64,000 bases of DNA from Chrysopilus asiliformis (taxonomy: Eukaryota; Arthropoda; Insecta; Diptera; Rhagionidae). The notes beneath the pieces are model-generated. The model saw only the letters and a program-made list of their open reading frames with translations. It was not told the DNA's origin and ran no database searches. Each line of letters starts with the position of its first letter. Within the stretch, counting starts at the first letter, position 1. This document shows, in pieces, positions 23,906-35,386 of this stretch. Where the stretch lies: contig OZ035960.1 of the NCBI GenBank assembly GCA_964034945.1, positions 34,774,368 through 34,838,367 of the forward strand. The letters run 5' to 3'. The translations under genes were made by a program, and so were the position numbers.

Positions 23906-24298
23906 GGCACAACTTCCATTTCTGAAATTCGCTACCCAAACAGTACTTATGGCAACCGTGACGTTAGCGATTGACAACAGCAACGTCGTGGTTGACAAAA
24001 TGCGACTTGGGTACTTCATTGGTTTTTAACGAATCTTTTACATATTATGTTAGAAAGACAGTTTCGAAAAGGACTCTAAAAGATCCGCGAATATTCGAAA
24101 AAAAAGTTGTACCCAAGATTCGATTAGGCATAAATGTTGCCCATTTCCTGCCAATAATATTTGGTAACCACTTTTTTCGGAAAATTTTTGTCCAAGATAC
24201 AAGAAAACGTATACTAAACAAACTGTTTACGAGCAGAAAAAAATCTGAAAGAAAAAAATACGTTTATGAGTTATAAAAAAATGTGTAAAAGTCTAAAA

Positions 24299-24450
24299 TG
24301 ACAAAAATTGTTTTAAAAATGCCATGAAGCCGGAAAAATCGCAAAACGCAGAAAAATGTTTTTTTTTCCTAACATGACAAAAATGGTTTAAAAAATGCCG
24401 TGAAGCCGGAAAAATTGCAAAACGCAGAAAAATGTTTTTTTTCCTAACAT
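24299..24450. repeat. Tandem duplication of a 76-bp unit
   Basis: Two adjacent copies of a unit containing TGAAGCCGGAAAAAT and GCAAAACGCAGAAAAATG, differing at a few positions. Confidence 0.9.
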
Positions 24451-25478
24451 TTTACTCCGTTTTACGATTTTTAAAAAAGTATTTGTGCCCTAAATTAGTT
24501 TTTAGCGAAATTTGACATTTTTACAAAAGAATATGTAATATTTCAAAATTAATTTGGAAATTTCCTATTAAAATAGCGTGAATAAAAATTCTTTTCAATT
24601 AAGGTCAAGATCTGTTAGGGACTAATAAAAATATGAAAATTTCGTCATTTGTAAGAATAATTAAAAAGCCACTCAACTTCTCACTACGCTACAATAGAAC
24701 ATATTAAAATCCCACGGTTCATTGTTACTATCGCATTTAGACATCTCCAAATACGGCTACGAATATCATGTCACTTAGGGCTAAAGTATTATTTTGCACG
24801 GTCACCCCCTAAAAGTTATTTTATGCCATTTCGTGACTCCAATGATTGAAAGGGGTTTCACCTCACTCAATCTAACTGCAAACAACATATTCTTCCATTT
24901 TACAAGTGATATGTGAAGTTATAGCGTGGCACTTGTGCTTTCATAGGGTTAAGTGAATTCGTATTTGAAATGAGGCCGCCACGTGTTTGTCTGTTGTTAT
25001 CATGTCTCTGTGATTTATCACTTTGAAAAATTAAAAGCAAATCCCCATACTGTTGAAGTCCTGTACGACCTCGAGATTGGGGTTGAAAGGAATATTGAAG
25101 TGACAACATATTTACCTTTTTAATTTAGTTGTTAGAGTTTTTTTTCAACTGAATGATAAAGTGAATTTTGAAGTCAATTGGAATAAGAAATTCACATTAA
25201 AAAATTGTAGAAATAAATTATGACCGCAAGAGAGATAAAAATATAATTAAAATTAGGCTTCTTTACAACAATTTCGTAATAAAATCGTAATAAAAATTGT
25301 TTTAGATTCTAACTTGAAAAATAATAAACCGTGTTAAAGTATGTTGTAAACGTTTTGTAAATACGGGAAATTTCCAGAAATCACTGTCTTAACAAATTTT
25401 AGGGAAATGCGTTACCTTCACAGGACATTCGAGTAAAAATTTCAAAATGTTGACCCTAAATTCGGGATTCTCGAAGGC
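24451..25478. other. AT-rich DNA, no gene seen
   Basis: No gene, RNA or bounded element recognised. Confidence 0.4.
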
Positions 25479-25486
25479 CTCTAAAC

Positions 25487-25954
25487 TAGGGATGTCAAAT
25501 TTTTGAAAAAAAAAACCGGTGTTCGGTTAAATCGGTTTTTAAAACTTCGGTTTAAACCGGGCCGGTTTAACCGGGTCCAAAAAACCGGTTATTAAAACAC
25601 CGAAAAACCGTTTTGTTCAAACTGGGTAGGCTAGATCTTACACAAAAAATACACCATAATGCAAACTAAAGATCTGAAGTACCATATAATCCATTAAGAG
25701 GCCATAAATGGCACAATATAATATTGTATTTGGTCTAGAGTGCCTAAAAAGAAGTGTTTCTAACAAACCAGTTGCACGAAAATTGGTTTAAAATTATTTT
25801 TCCGTACAAAAAAAATGATCGGTTTTTTGAACGATTTTTGGCTTTAAAATAAACACCGGGTATAACCGTGCAAAAAAAAACTCCGAAAAAACCGGCTAAC
25901 CGAAGCAAAAACACCGGGTAACCGGTGTGACCGTTTTTTTTTTTGACATCCCTA
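25487..25954. mobile_element. hAT-type MITE
   Basis: Inverted ends TAGGGATGTCAAA and TTTGACATCCCTA, flanked by an 8-bp near-duplication (CTCTAAAC left, CTCCAAAC right). Eight-base duplications are typical of hAT elements. The interior is rich in CCGGTT/AACCGG motifs in both orientations, giving strong self-complementarity. No transposase frame. Confidence 0.8.
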
Positions 25955-26200
25955 CTCCAAACCTCCGTAATACTAATTTTTCCGAGAATAGTGAAAAAAA
26001 TCATATTTTTGTTATCCTTTGTAAAATTTCAGCATAGATTCGTAAGCAGCGATCCCTAAAACCCATCATGATCATTTTCCCGAAAAAAAATAAAAAAGTT
26101 TATTCGTGTTGTGCTTGCAGGACCTTAACTAGTTTTCCCAAATATGGATCTATCACAACCGCTTTTTCATCCCTGAAAATATTTCGAAAGCCATTTGTAA

Positions 26201-26659
26201 AGCCCGTAACAGATTGACCGGCAGTAGCAGTAGCAGTAAATAGAGAAATGCTGTTCGTTGAAACACATTGGATTTCACATGCAGTGGCAGCAACATTTTA
26301 ACATTCGGTTACCAGTGTCTCAGATTTCAGATCAAATTCAGTTTTTTGTTTTTTTGTTAATCAATTTCTCTTCCATTTTTAATAAAAACTAATATTAAGC
26401 ACACACTAAGTCTTCAAAGAAACTGAGTTGATTTTTTCTTTTAGCTGTCAAATGTTTTTATATCGTTTGGCGTTTTTTTTGAAGAACCTAACCTCACTGC
26501 AGCAAAATTGCAGCAAAATTATGCAGCAAAATTAGGATTTGAGGTGACCGAGCAGCAAAAATATTTTCACTACATGTGTCGCCATGTTGTCGGATTTCAG
26601 CCAATCAGAACATTTTGCTGCCACTGCTACTGCTACTGCCGGTCAATCTGTTACGGGCT
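26201..26659. mobile_element. Harbinger-type MITE
   Basis: Long inverted ends AGCCCGTAACAGATTGACCG followed by GCAGTAGCAGTAGCAGT, mirrored at the right, with TAA on both sides (26198-26200 and 26660-26662). A 3-bp TAA duplication fits PIF/Harbinger. Non-autonomous, 459 bp. The 93-codon frame at 26508-26789 only crosses the right end. Confidence 0.8.
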
Positions 26660-26662
26660 TAA

Positions 26663-29194
26663 GAATTTAGGAATTTTTTTCGTTTATAAACGATCGAATA
26701 ACTTATCTGTCATACAAGTTGTCTATTCACTTAGTATAGGTACTCTACTCATTAGTAGTTGTGAAATGGCAGTTATTTTTTTCTGGTGACGTTTATTTGC
26801 TGGTACCAAATCTTCAAGTCAAATCTTCGAAATCTTCGAAAAAAGACTTCGAATGTTTAAATGAAAACAAATAGTAGACAGAAACGAAAATCGCGACTTT
26901 TAACTTAATCATTTAAATCAGACCGACAGAACTCCATAACTAAGGTTGCATGAGAATCCCTTTTTAAAAACTTTTATTTAGCTTGTTTTTTTTTGCATGT
27001 CTATCTAAATCAAATCTTGTAAACGAATTGTGACACAATTCCATTAACCTTGATGACAAGACAATATGTATATATTCCCACATTGAAGGGATTGGAAAAT
27101 GATCATAAAATCGTTTTACGAACTTCGTAAAAACAAGATGGTGGGCTCAGGACTCCATTTTGTCGATCTGTGGTGTCTCAAATAGAAAAATAATCCTAAA
27201 TTCGGGTTTCGAACTGCGGAAAAGAAATCTTTTTCTTTTTAAATGTACTAAAAAGGGCAAAATAAATTTTTCAGCGTTGTGTATTCGAAATAAAAGCGAT
27301 ATAGAAGTATGTATAAAAATTGAAAAAAAAATATCTGTCTCGCATTTATTTCTGATACCCAACGCCCAAAAATTTTTTTCTTTTTTTTTTTTTCTTTAAA
27401 AAAAAACTTTTTAATTTCTTAAATTTTATATGTAGTGAAAACTTTCTTTGCGGACACCGCCTATAACCAAATAGAAATCTTGGGCCGGTGATTCTCCACT
27501 TATGAAAGCGTTCACTGTATATAAAGATTTTCTTATTATTACTTACAAAATGATATGAAAATATATTAAAAATCATTTGCAATTTTACATAAAAACAATC
27601 AAAACATTCAGTTATTAAATGACAAGTGTACAATGAAAACAATTAGGCTAAATACACAATTCCTTAGAAAACTTTTCAAATAAATTACTACAATTAAAGT
27701 TAAAGATATAAAAAATTCACATTCAATGAAATGAACTCCCGATGTCGTCGACAAAAATCGTCTTCATCGACGACACAATTTTCACGTTTAATTTTTAATT
27801 TCAACTTCTGTCGAATTTACGACATGGAAAAGTTTCTCGCTGTGTCGCTCGAATGGAACAATTTTATCCTTTTTTTTGGTCGTTCAATTCAACACGATGG
27901 CTGGAAGCTACTCAAGCAATTCAAGTCTCGTAGGATAATAATTCGATGAAATTAATTCAACAAAGTCCAATTAAGACTGAAAAGTTATTGAGTTTATGGT
28001 GTCAATTCTTATATTAGGAGTCGACGATATTTTTCGCGTAGCATTTGTTTAGAACTGCTTTCTTCTTTCAATTATTCGTTTTCTTACACTTAACTCTAAT
28101 TAGCATTCAGTTTCCATATCGCCTAAAAGAAAAAAACATCAGCACAAACAAAATTATGAGTTGAGTCCTTTCCCCATCGTAGACTTAATTCGAATAAAAA
28201 TATATTTTCCTAATATTTAACGAAAAGGAGAAGAAAATTACCCACCCGTACTTGTGACATCTGCTACTAATAATAATTATTATTAACTGAATTGCCTAAA
28301 TCTATTCTTTTCTGGCTGATTGTAAGTTACGAAACTCACCCCTTCCGAAAATTCTGTTCAAACTCAAGAGAAATATGTAATCGAAGAAAACCCCATAACC
28401 AGCAACGAAGACCAACAACAACTTACCGTATTTAAAAAAAAAACAAGAAAGACCTTTTCTTTGTGAATATGGATAGCTATTTATCTGTTACCTAGAATCA
28501 CCACATTTAACACCATTGAAAGGCCAAAACTGATTGTGCACGTATGATCTCTTATCAAAGGGAATTTTAAACCTTTACTCCAGTATGTGCTTTGAATTTG
28601 AAAATGTTCCCCATTGGGGATTCCGCCCTGGCCTCTCCGTGGTGATTGCATTGTATTCCTTATCGCTATTCTGGAAAAAGAATACACATTTACAGCGAAT
28701 GGCCAGTCCAATGATTGAAAAATCGACTTTATGGCACCGTTTTTTTTTTTAAATTGTATCGTCATTCCTTTTTTTAAAGGACGTTAAATGGGAATCCTTT
28801 CTATTTCCAAATTGATCTCGATACGTTTATGGACCCTCACTTTAAAATTTAGTGACTTTTTCCGGTATTTGGATAATGAGAAATAGAAAAGATAAAAACA
28901 CATTGAATTGAGATAATTTTCTCTAAAGTTTAATACAGAAATTTCGTTTCAAATAAATTTATATGGATTTTTTAGGCATCTCATGAAAGTAAAATAAAAC
29001 TTGAAATATTTTTAAAGTAAGATTTTCTGAATAAAACGGTAGGTACTCTTTCATTACAAAATTTTCATGGAATTAAAAATATTAATATTTATGCATGTGC
29101 ATATAAAAAAAACATATTGGCATGCTGAGCGACGAAAAAATCTACTTTTGTATTTATTTTGGAGATTTAGGAAGAAAAAAGATTTTAATTTTGA
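26663..29194. other. AT-rich DNA, no gene seen
   Basis: About 2.5 kb without a supportable gene. The frame at 27731-27949 is serine- and arginine-rich but has no recognisable domain. Frames at 28481-28765 overlap on both strands and look like chance. Confidence 0.4.
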
Positions 29195-29752
29195 TGATTT
29201 TAAATAACTTATCCATACATCAAAATCCAATCGGACCACTCCTTCTCCCCTCCCCCACACAATTTAATACTTTTTTTTCTATTTTCTCGAAAACGGTGAG
29301 TCGTATGGTTTAGAACAGGCCTCGGCACCATGTATGTAGTGATTTACTATTACTCGAAGAAATTTTATGTTTCTTCATATACTTATAACACAAAATGAGA
29401 AAACGCATCTTTTTCATTTTTTACGCTCTTTCGCTTTTGATGGAGACTCGTCAACCAACACGTATCATTGCGTTGGAGAGTCGAGTAAAAATGTTCATAC
29501 ATTGATTGTATTCTCGTAAAATTTGAATAAAAATGTTATCGTTGTGAGGAGCCAGGCGAGCCAAGGAGTGCCGAGCTCTGGTTTAGAATATGATTTTACA
29601 TAACCTTTTATTACATCCAAATCCAATAGTCCACTCCTTTCCCTCTTTCCTATACAATATGATTATTTTTAATGAACTATTTGTCTGTCATCATGTCGAA
29701 TATTTGACGATTAGCCCCTGGCAATTGCAGCTTTTCTTATGTTTACTACATA
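29195..29752 (+). repeat. Family D repeat, copy 2, split by a hAT MITE
   Basis: Contains CATCAAAATCCAATCGGACC, TCCTTCTCCCCTCCCCC and ATTTTCTCGAAAACGGTGAG. After the insertion it resumes as TTTAGAATATGATTTTACAT and ends ATTTGACGATTAGCCCCTGG, then CAATTGCAGCTTTTCTTATG. It matches 48.54-48.89 kb and the right half of the 15.3-16.05 kb foldback. Confidence 0.65.
29316..29580. mobile_element. hAT MITE, 265 bp
   Basis: Ends CAGGCCTCGGCACC and GGAGTGCCGAGCTCTG are inverted with mismatches. The 8-bp target GTTTAGAA is duplicated exactly at 29308-29315 and 29581-29588. Other family D copies support the empty-site arrangement. No coding capacity. Confidence 0.85.
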
Positions 29753-29949
29753 TTTTTGATAAAAGTAGCCCCCCCCCCCAAGTTTGGAATTTTCCACCAA
29801 AACTTTTTGAAAGCACGCACAATTATGGAACGATAAACTTTTTGAAAACACGCACAATTATGAAAAGATATTGACATATTTATTTTTTGATTCAAAATAA
29901 AACGTTGCCTACTAAAAAGTAAATTCTTAAATTCTTTCTACACACTTAA

Positions 29950-30125
29950 ATTTGATATAACTGTATGGGGGCGAGGGGAAGGAGTAATGCAAAATAATCG
30001 CACTGTATGCATAAACCATCCTCTCTTTAAAACATACTTTATGTATAAGTTTGAACTCAATCGGACTGGTAGTTTGTGAGTTTTTTGGAAACAAACAGAA
30101 ATCCTTACAGACAAATAATCATTTT
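29950..30125 (+). repeat. GACA-class repeat fragment
   Basis: Contains GGGGCGAGGGGAAGGAGTAA, GAACTCAATCGGACTGGTAG and CAGACAAATAATCATTTTTA: the same layout (AACTCAATCGG then GACA-like tail) as families B and G, but a distinct sequence. Confidence 0.45.
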
Positions 30126-30341
30126 TATATATAAAGATGGCGCCTGACAGCCGCCATTTTTTTTATGTATGAGTATATACATATTGCCTTATCAGCAGAG
30201 TTACGTATATATGTGCCAAATTTTAAGTTCACCGAAAGTGTTGAAGTGTGTCGAAATTCGATTACCAGATATGAGACAAACAAAAAAAAAACTAGCTAAA
30301 TAAAAGTTTTTAAAAAACCTGTGATTTCTTAAAGTGAGTCA

Positions 30342-30445
30342 GATATCAAGCGTCATGTTTCAAAACGTTTCAAAAAAGGGATATCTGTAGATAGCATTAC
30401 AGGTATCCCTTTTTTGAAACGTTTCGTAATATGACGGTTGATATC
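30342..30445. repeat. Long hairpin, 48-bp arms
   Basis: Left arm starts GATATCAAGCGTCAT and includes ACGTTTCAAAAAAGGGATA. The right arm is its inverted copy ending GACGGTTGATATC. Arms are about 48 bp with five mismatches around an 8-base loop (GATAGCAT). Without longer flanking ends or a duplication it may be a short foldback element or a small-RNA precursor; the sequence cannot tell. Confidence 0.8.
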
Positions 30446-32825
30446 AGGTTCCAAGAGAGTAAAAATTTTCTATACCACGATTAAAGTGTTTGTATTTTTA
30501 ACATTCCTTATTAATTTTTTTACAATTTGGGTATATATAGAAAAGGACACAAAAATACAAAGCCTTTATATACCATGTTTTAATATACAACACGATTTGA
30601 CCAGGCCAAAAATATAGTTCCCTAAGCGACGTCTGCCAAATTTCAATTTGGATCATGCAAACCCAATTAGAGTTTTTTCATGTATGTACTTCCAATTGGC
30701 TTTTAATGTGTGGAAGAGTTAGGTGATATCACATTCTGAAGCCCTTTCATCATTGTCCGATTATCGCCATTCAACGATTTTTGTTTCGTTATTACGAAAA
30801 ACAAATCTGCGCTAGATTTCATTTTGTTTCATCTGCGCTTGAGAAGCAATTTGTTTGATTTCGCAAAATTTGGGCAAATCTTTCATAATAAATTTGCAAT
30901 TTTAATTTCTAGAAAAAAACATGTTGAAATTTATTCGACTAGATTCAATGATAATTCAACTGTCTGCTAATGTTTCAAGCTGTTGGATTGATAATGGACA
31001 CCAATTTGTAATGCCAGGGGTGAAAGTGACCTTTATTAATTGCCTTTCATAACCAAGAGTAGCCAGTGGTCACCCCAAATATTTCTCATTTAATTTTTCT
31101 CACTATTTAAACCTCTATAAGAAAAACTCCATTGAAGTACATTTAATTTTATGTTTGAAACAAGAAATAACTCATCTAAAATATCGATTGTGTTCCGCTT
31201 AAATCGATGACACATATTTTATATCTAAAGCAATGTAAAATATTTTTAGGTTTCTCAAACAATGATAATTTGAAGTGATGTCTTAAATTACGCAGCGGGA
31301 TGCTGAATTTTGATGTTGAGAAATTTTCAAGTATTTCACCCCTGAATTTTACATGAATTTTTAGCTTTTGGATAATTAAAATATTCACCACAGGAAGCAA
31401 CCTAAAACTGTTATGTCATTTGCAAGGATACTCTTCAGTTTCTCTTCTGTTCCACAAAATTCAACACACAGGCGGTAAATTGCTAACACCTTATCCTTAA
31501 TCTAGAGATTATGTATATAGATTAAAGAAATTTTTGGAAACGGACTATCCGTTCAAAGCAACGAATTCGATCATTATTTAGCGCCGGGAGGTGAAAACAA
31601 GAAACATCCCTAATAATTTCGTTTGTGTACGGATTCACACCCGCAAGTGAATGGTAAATTGCTTTTTGATGTGCGCGGGTGATAAATCTTGAAACGGAAG
31701 GTAAAAACTGTCAAAAACATATTTCTGAGTTTAAAAAAAACACAAATTCAAAGGTGCTAAAACATTTAAACTTTAGATAGGAATAGGAATTTATTTAAAA
31801 AGAAATTTTTTTTAGGACATAAATAGGAAATGTGGGAGTAAAAATGTCTATAGCTTTTGAAGAAAATGGAAATTGAAAATAAAATTTGTTGGTTTTTAAT
31901 TTTTATTAAATCTTGGCATCTTCTGATTTTTGAAATGTGTAAAAAAAATTATCAAAGCTAAAATGAAAATTGAGGTGGCAATGATTATTGATTACTTTTA
32001 GGATATTTGTGTGGATATTTTTTCGTTAGTAAAAATGATAGACGACTAACATCGCATACAGTGGCACACTTCTGGCACGTGTCTGTCTTGTAATTCATAT
32101 GAAAACGTTGTACTGTAATAGAAAAATGGATGCAATAAAACGTGACACGAAAAACCGCTTAATTTTTATTGATCCAAGTCTTGGATAAAGAGGAAAAAGT
32201 TGGAGCGATCCGTCCCTAGACTTTTTTTGTGATATCATTATTCGTCTACGGATGCTTTGCGGCGAGAAAAACTTTTATCCTGAATGGCTTCCAGGAAAAT
32301 ACTTCTTTTTTTTGTGTGTCACAGTCAACCAACGTCTCCCCATCACCTACAGTTAGCCAACCAACCGGAAAGAGTAATTGTGTAGATAGAGAAATTTTCT
32401 AATATGAAATATATTGGTGGCTATTACAGAAAATGATTAGATAATAACAGTTTTTCTTATCAGGCGGTCAATTTTTCAATTTAGGTAATAAATATGATAT
32501 CTAAAATAATCTGTATATTAGTAGTTCTAATAAACAATATTAATAAACGAAAAATATCAAAAATATTGCTTTTAAAATGTAGAAAACGTAAAATCGGCAA
32601 CACTTTTTCCTAGATTCAAACCATAGAAAATATTGTAGTGAATATCAAAACCACAGTGAAGATCACTAGTACAGTCAGGTACGAAATCAAAAAGTAAAAA
32701 ACTTGGGTTTCTACTATGACCGGTGACAAAAAACTGTTACAAAATGATTGTTACAAATTGGTTATTTTGTGACCGGTCGCGGAAAACCCGTTACAAATGG
32801 GTTACATCGTAAAAGACTGACTATA
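30446..32825. other. AT-rich DNA, no gene seen
   Basis: No gene or bounded element recognised; short frames only. Confidence 0.4.
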
Positions 32826-33060
32826 ATACTAGTGTGTGGCCAAATACTAGTGTGTGGCCATCCTGAAAGTCTGTTAAAATTTTTAAATATTTTGGTTAAT
32901 TTCACAAATTTTAACGAAATTGATTAATTTAAGTACAATATTCATGGATTTAAACAGAATAAATTTGTTAAAAAATCTGAAAACAAATAAGATTTTTCTT
33001 AAGAAAATTTAAATAGAATAAATTTGTTAAAAAAAACTGAAAATAAACTTGATTTTTCAA
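32826..33060. repeat. Small local tandem duplications
   Basis: AATACTAGTGTGTGGCCA occurs twice in a row (32826-32860). A unit with AATAGAATAAATTTGTTAAA occurs at about 32953 and again at about 33010. Confidence 0.75.
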
Positions 33061-33191
33061 CAAAATTTTCAAAATAAGACGCTTCGAAAGTTTTCGACCA
33101 ATCGAAGTATTATTAATATTAGTCAACTTTGGACGGAGGAATTCATGCTAACAGCGTTTTCTGATCTACATTTGCGACACAAGTTTACATT

Positions 33192-33471
33192 GACTGTGTT
33201 TACATTAGGACTCACTTTGAGGCGGCACGTCTTTCCTCATTTTTCTGCACACGGTTCGCTTTATCTGGATTCATAAACCGGTTTCATCAACAAAACTAAA
33301 CGACACAGGTTTCAACGACCAGACTCAAAAACCGGTTTGCAACCGATAATTTTAAGTGAATCTAAACTTCGTTCGCTCTTTTTGGTTTCCCTCCCCACCG
33401 CGTCCCTCACCATCACTTGGCCGGAGCAAAAGACGTGCCGCCGCAAAGTGAATCCCAATGTAAACACAGTC
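33192..33471. mobile_element. Inverted-repeat MITE, 280 bp
   Basis: Ends GACTGTGTTTACATTAGGAC and, inverted, GACTGTGTTTACATTGGGAT. The arms continue through CACTTTGAGGCGGCACGTC for about 45 bp with few mismatches. ATT on both sides may be a 3-bp target duplication. Superfamily uncertain. Confidence 0.7.
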
Positions 33472-33732
33472 ATTGACATCACAATTGTTTTGCCCCCCCC
33501 CCCCCTTCCTTTCTGTTCTCCTTGTTACACTTCATTACAAGAATTTCTGAGGACACAGATTGCGCAATAATTATTTTCTAATGATAGTACCAAAAGAATT
33601 TCTGCGGAAATGGTCGCACAACAGTTATTTCGTGACAATAGTTACAAAAGAGTTTTTACGATAACGGTTGTGTAACCGTTACTTTGCGACCTGCGCTACA
33701 AAATGTTTTCCACGGTAACGGTTGCACATCAG

Positions 33733-33823
33733 TTGGGCAAAAGCAATTGCATTAATGTTGCAGCAACCCATTTCACAAAAAATTGGGCAAAAACAATTGC
33801 ATTAATGTTGCAGCAACCCATTT
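33733..33823. repeat. Tandem duplication, 50-bp period
   Basis: TTGGGCAAAAGCAATTGCAT and TTAATGTTGCAGCAACCCAT recur 50 bp later with one substitution (TTGGGCAAAAACAATTGCAT). Confidence 0.85.
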
Positions 33824-34697
33824 GTACCACCATATATTTTGCATCCACTTCGTGTTACCTTCGTATGTTTTTTTTTTTTGGTTACTTAAGAAGATTCTAA
33901 AGTTTTTGTTGTAACTCATCAAAAGGACAGGTTTTGATAGCAATCTTGGTTGATCGTGTCGTTGGTATCAAACTATAACTATGATTATTCATTTCAATAA
34001 AGCAAGTTGAATAATCTTGAAATGGCAAGATCCACAGGCCGGACATACACAAACAATATTTTAATATAATTCAATAAATCTCTCCGTATTACTGTAGAAC
34101 TGAGTTTGTACTTTAAAATATTTTTTATCCGAGAAACACATGGTATCTGATTTATGAGAAGATTTGCATTCGCAAAAAAAGGTATCTTTCTCTAGCTGTG
34201 CTAACACGTGTCACAGATTTATTCTGTATACTTAATTAGATTTGCAGCTATATTGCAAATTGTATTTCCCTTTTGAAATAATTTAATGTAATGCGATTTA
34301 AAATATGCAATTTACTTTTGCAGTATTAGAAAAAGTAATATTTTTGCTTCTATTTTTTTTTGTTGCTTTTTCTTTCGAATCTATTAACCAAACGTGAATT
34401 TTAATCAATATGTTTATTACCTTGACGCATAGGCAATAGTTATAAAGTATTGCGTCAGACAAATTTCTTACTAAAATCGAATTCGGTTTTGTCCGATTTT
34501 TATTATTTTGTTTTGTTTCAAAATGAAATATTTAAAACGGTGAGATGTGGTTTTGTGTGTTACTAATGTCATTTTAATTTTAAGAATTTTTGAGAATTTA
34601 AAGGAATTTTTTTTCCCCTATGCAGAAAAAAATAACAATAAAGAAAAATAAATCGTATCCTCCATGGAGCGACCAAAAATTTTTAAAGTTTGTATTA
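33824..34697. other. AT-rich DNA, no gene seen
   Basis: No gene or bounded element recognised. Confidence 0.4.
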
Positions 34698-34699
34698 TA

Positions 34700-35386
34700 T
34701 ACTAAACTCGCGATTATATGAAAATTCTATTACGGCTGTATTAAATGCATAGAAAATATTTGAGACTAGCTTGCATACCCGTCGTTGCCGGGTTATGTTT
34801 TTTCAAATTTTGTTTTTATGGTCTATGTTGGAGCTAAACTTCAGGCCAATCGGCTCGGTAGTTTCCCCGCGAAAGAGTAACATAGAGGAAGAGCTAAGTT
34901 TCGAGATCACTTTACCCCCTCCCCTTACTCCCCCACCTCCCGCGCTACTTTTTGATAGGTCTATATTGGTGCTGGACGCCCGACGAACATCTATGCCAAA
35001 TTTCAGGCCAATCGGTTCAGTAGTTTCCCCGCGAAAGAGTAACATAGCGCAAAAACTAAGTTTCGAAATCACTTTACCCCCTCCCCTTACTCTCCACCTC
35101 CCGGGCTACTTTTTAATAGGTCTATGTTGGGGCTGGACCCTCGACGAACTACTATGCTAAATTTCAGGCCAATCGGTTCAGTAGTCCACCCCTAACGCTA
35201 CTTTTCCGTGTGCCTATGTTGGAACCAGAACTACCACAGACACTCATGCCAAATTTCAAGTCAATCTGTTCAGCCGTTTTTGCGTGAAAGAGGAACAAAA
35301 AAACAGACAGACAGACAAACAGACACCAACTCAAATGATTAAATACTCTGTTAAAATTTCATGTTCATATAATCGCGAGTGTACTG
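34700..35386. mobile_element. pogo/mariner-type MITE with nested family B
   Basis: Left end TACTAAACTCGCGATTATAT and right end inverted (ATATAATCGCGAGTGTACTG), each next to TA. Removing the family B copy inside leaves a MITE of only about 115 bp. Confidence 0.7.
34765..35333 (+). repeat. Family B repeat, copy 3, longest
   Basis: ACTAGCTTGCATACCCGTCG start, then three modules (from about 34820, 34960 and 35119; the third is shortened) and the GACA tail ending ACACCAACTCA. The number of modules differs between copies of the family. Confidence 0.88.
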
